13,814 nt of DNA, from contig VGOX01000022.1 of the NCBI GenBank assembly GCA_016875755.1, positions 1 through 13,814 on the forward strand, written 5' to 3'. Below the pieces are notes generated by a model. That model did not search any database. It was not told where the DNA came from and saw nothing but the letters and a program-made list of their open reading frames with translations. Source of the DNA: Chloroflexota bacterium. GTDB taxonomy: Bacteria; Chloroflexota; Anaerolineae; Anaerolineales; Villigracilaceae. Positions 13,219 to 13,814 of this stretch are shown here, in pieces; positions within the stretch are counted from its first letter, which is position 1, and each line of letters opens with the position of its first letter. Both the position numbers and the translations under genes were made by a program.

Positions 13219-13814
13219 ATGAAAGATCTACAAGCCTGTACCGCATCTCCATTTGGAAGCTGCACCGTCCGCACACTGGCAGTGACGGCCGGCATTGTTT
13301 TTCTATACATTGCCTACAAACTCGTTCACCCCGAACAATTCATCATTACAGCAATCATCACCCTGGCTGTCTGGCTGTCCAGGCGTTTTCTGGACCGCCA
13401 GTCGTTTCGCTCCTTGGGATTGAACGATTGGAATCCAGATGACCTTGTCAATGGTTTTGTTGCCCTGGTGATTCCACTTGTGATCGTGTCCCTTGTTCAG
13501 TGGCTGACCGGGTGGGCAACACTGAAAGGCTGGGGAATGGACGCAGCAGGCAGAACATATCTTCCATCCGAGATGCTGGGGGGCTTGTTTTCTGCGTTTG
13601 TCATCGCCGGGCTGACCGCCTGGCGGGAGGAGCTGCTCTTCCGGGGTTACCTGCTTGACAACCTGCAACGGGGAACCGGCTGGTTATGGGGGATCATTCT
13701 CTCTTCTATTTTTTTCGGCTTTCTTCATATTATTCTGACTCCCAATGCGTTCAGTCTGACCCTCGCCCAGCAAATCTCAATCGTGACTCTCAGTTCGCTG
13801 GCCGGCCTGGTACT
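13219..13814 (+). CDS. CPBP-family intramembrane glutamic protease (partial, runs off right edge)
   Basis: ATG 13219 has a strong Shine-Dalgarno (AGGGAGGA, 13208-13215). The 198 residues seen contain several TM segments (about 20-36, 41-54, 79-97, 119-134, 154-172, 184-198) and the first two CPBP (Abi/CAAX protease) motifs: EExxxR as Glu137-Glu138-Leu-Leu-Phe-Arg142, and FxxxH as Phe166...His170. The third motif is expected past the window end. Such proteases process prenylated or other membrane proteins and are often linked to bacteriocin self-immunity. The substrate is unknown; the short membrane peptide 560 bp upstream is a speculative partner. Confidence 0.88.
   Translation, partial: MKDLQACTASPFGSCTVRTLAVTAGIVFLYIAYKLVHPEQFIITAIITLAVWLSRRFLDRQSFRSLGLNDWNPDDLVNGFVALVIPLVIVSLVQWLTGWATLKGWGMDAAGRTYLPSEMLGGLFSAFVIAGLTAWREELLFRGYLLDNLQRGTGWLWGIILSSIFFGFLHIILTPNAFSLTLAQQISIVTLSSLAGLV

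Noticed and set aside
1..13814. CRISPR array, tRNA, rRNA or classical insertion sequence
   Set aside because: No regularly spaced repeats, cloverleaf, rRNA-like stretch or DDE transposase with terminal inverted repeats was seen.

Overview
The window looks like a chromosomal segment of a Chloroflexota bacterium, most likely class Anaerolineae. This is inferred from the mix of genes (an archaeal/eukaryal-type mevalonate-pathway decarboxylase, divergent VWA/FHA proteins, a HIT protein with a hydrophobic N-terminal extension) and from short intergenic repeats; no rRNA or tRNA gene is present to confirm it.

Left block (173-6605, all + strand). xpt, a HIT-family hydrolase and guaA form a purine group: XPRT makes XMP from xanthine and GuaA aminates XMP to GMP. 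The gaps between these three genes hold near-perfect inverted repeats. Next is a tightly packed trio: a multi-pass membrane protein with a Gly-rich loop, a secreted/anchored protein with a VWA-like domain, one membrane helix and a cytoplasmic FHA domain, and a PPM/PP2C phosphatase. These overlap by 8 and 4 nt, so an operon is likely. A 17-bp perfect hairpin with T-runs on both strands (6621-6667) ends this block and the converging one.

Middle block (6691-12337, all - strand), in transcription order from the right: an excisionase-like HTH protein, an 80-aa unknown protein, a large serine recombinase, mvaD (diphosphomevalonate or phosphomevalonate decarboxylase), the RseP-type site-2 protease, and an acidic-tailed HEAT-repeat protein. 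The recombinase reading frame runs 112 bp into the 5' end of mvaD in another frame, so the same DNA encodes the recombinase C-terminus and the first 37 codons of mvaD. A 13-bp sequence at mvaD codons 17-21 (9938-9950) recurs at 12102-12114, next to a promoter with an overlapping palindromic operator and a structured leader. The best reading is a small site-specific integrative element of about 2.16 kb that uses the conserved KYWG region of mvaD as its attachment site. The right boundary is uncertain because no displaced mvaD 5' end is found there.

Right block (12580-13814, + strand): a possible 26-aa single-helix peptide, a 164-aa protein with one N-terminal membrane helix and an HTH-like C-terminus, and a CPBP-family intramembrane protease cut by the window edge. 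Whether this block belongs to the mobile region or to the host is not settled.
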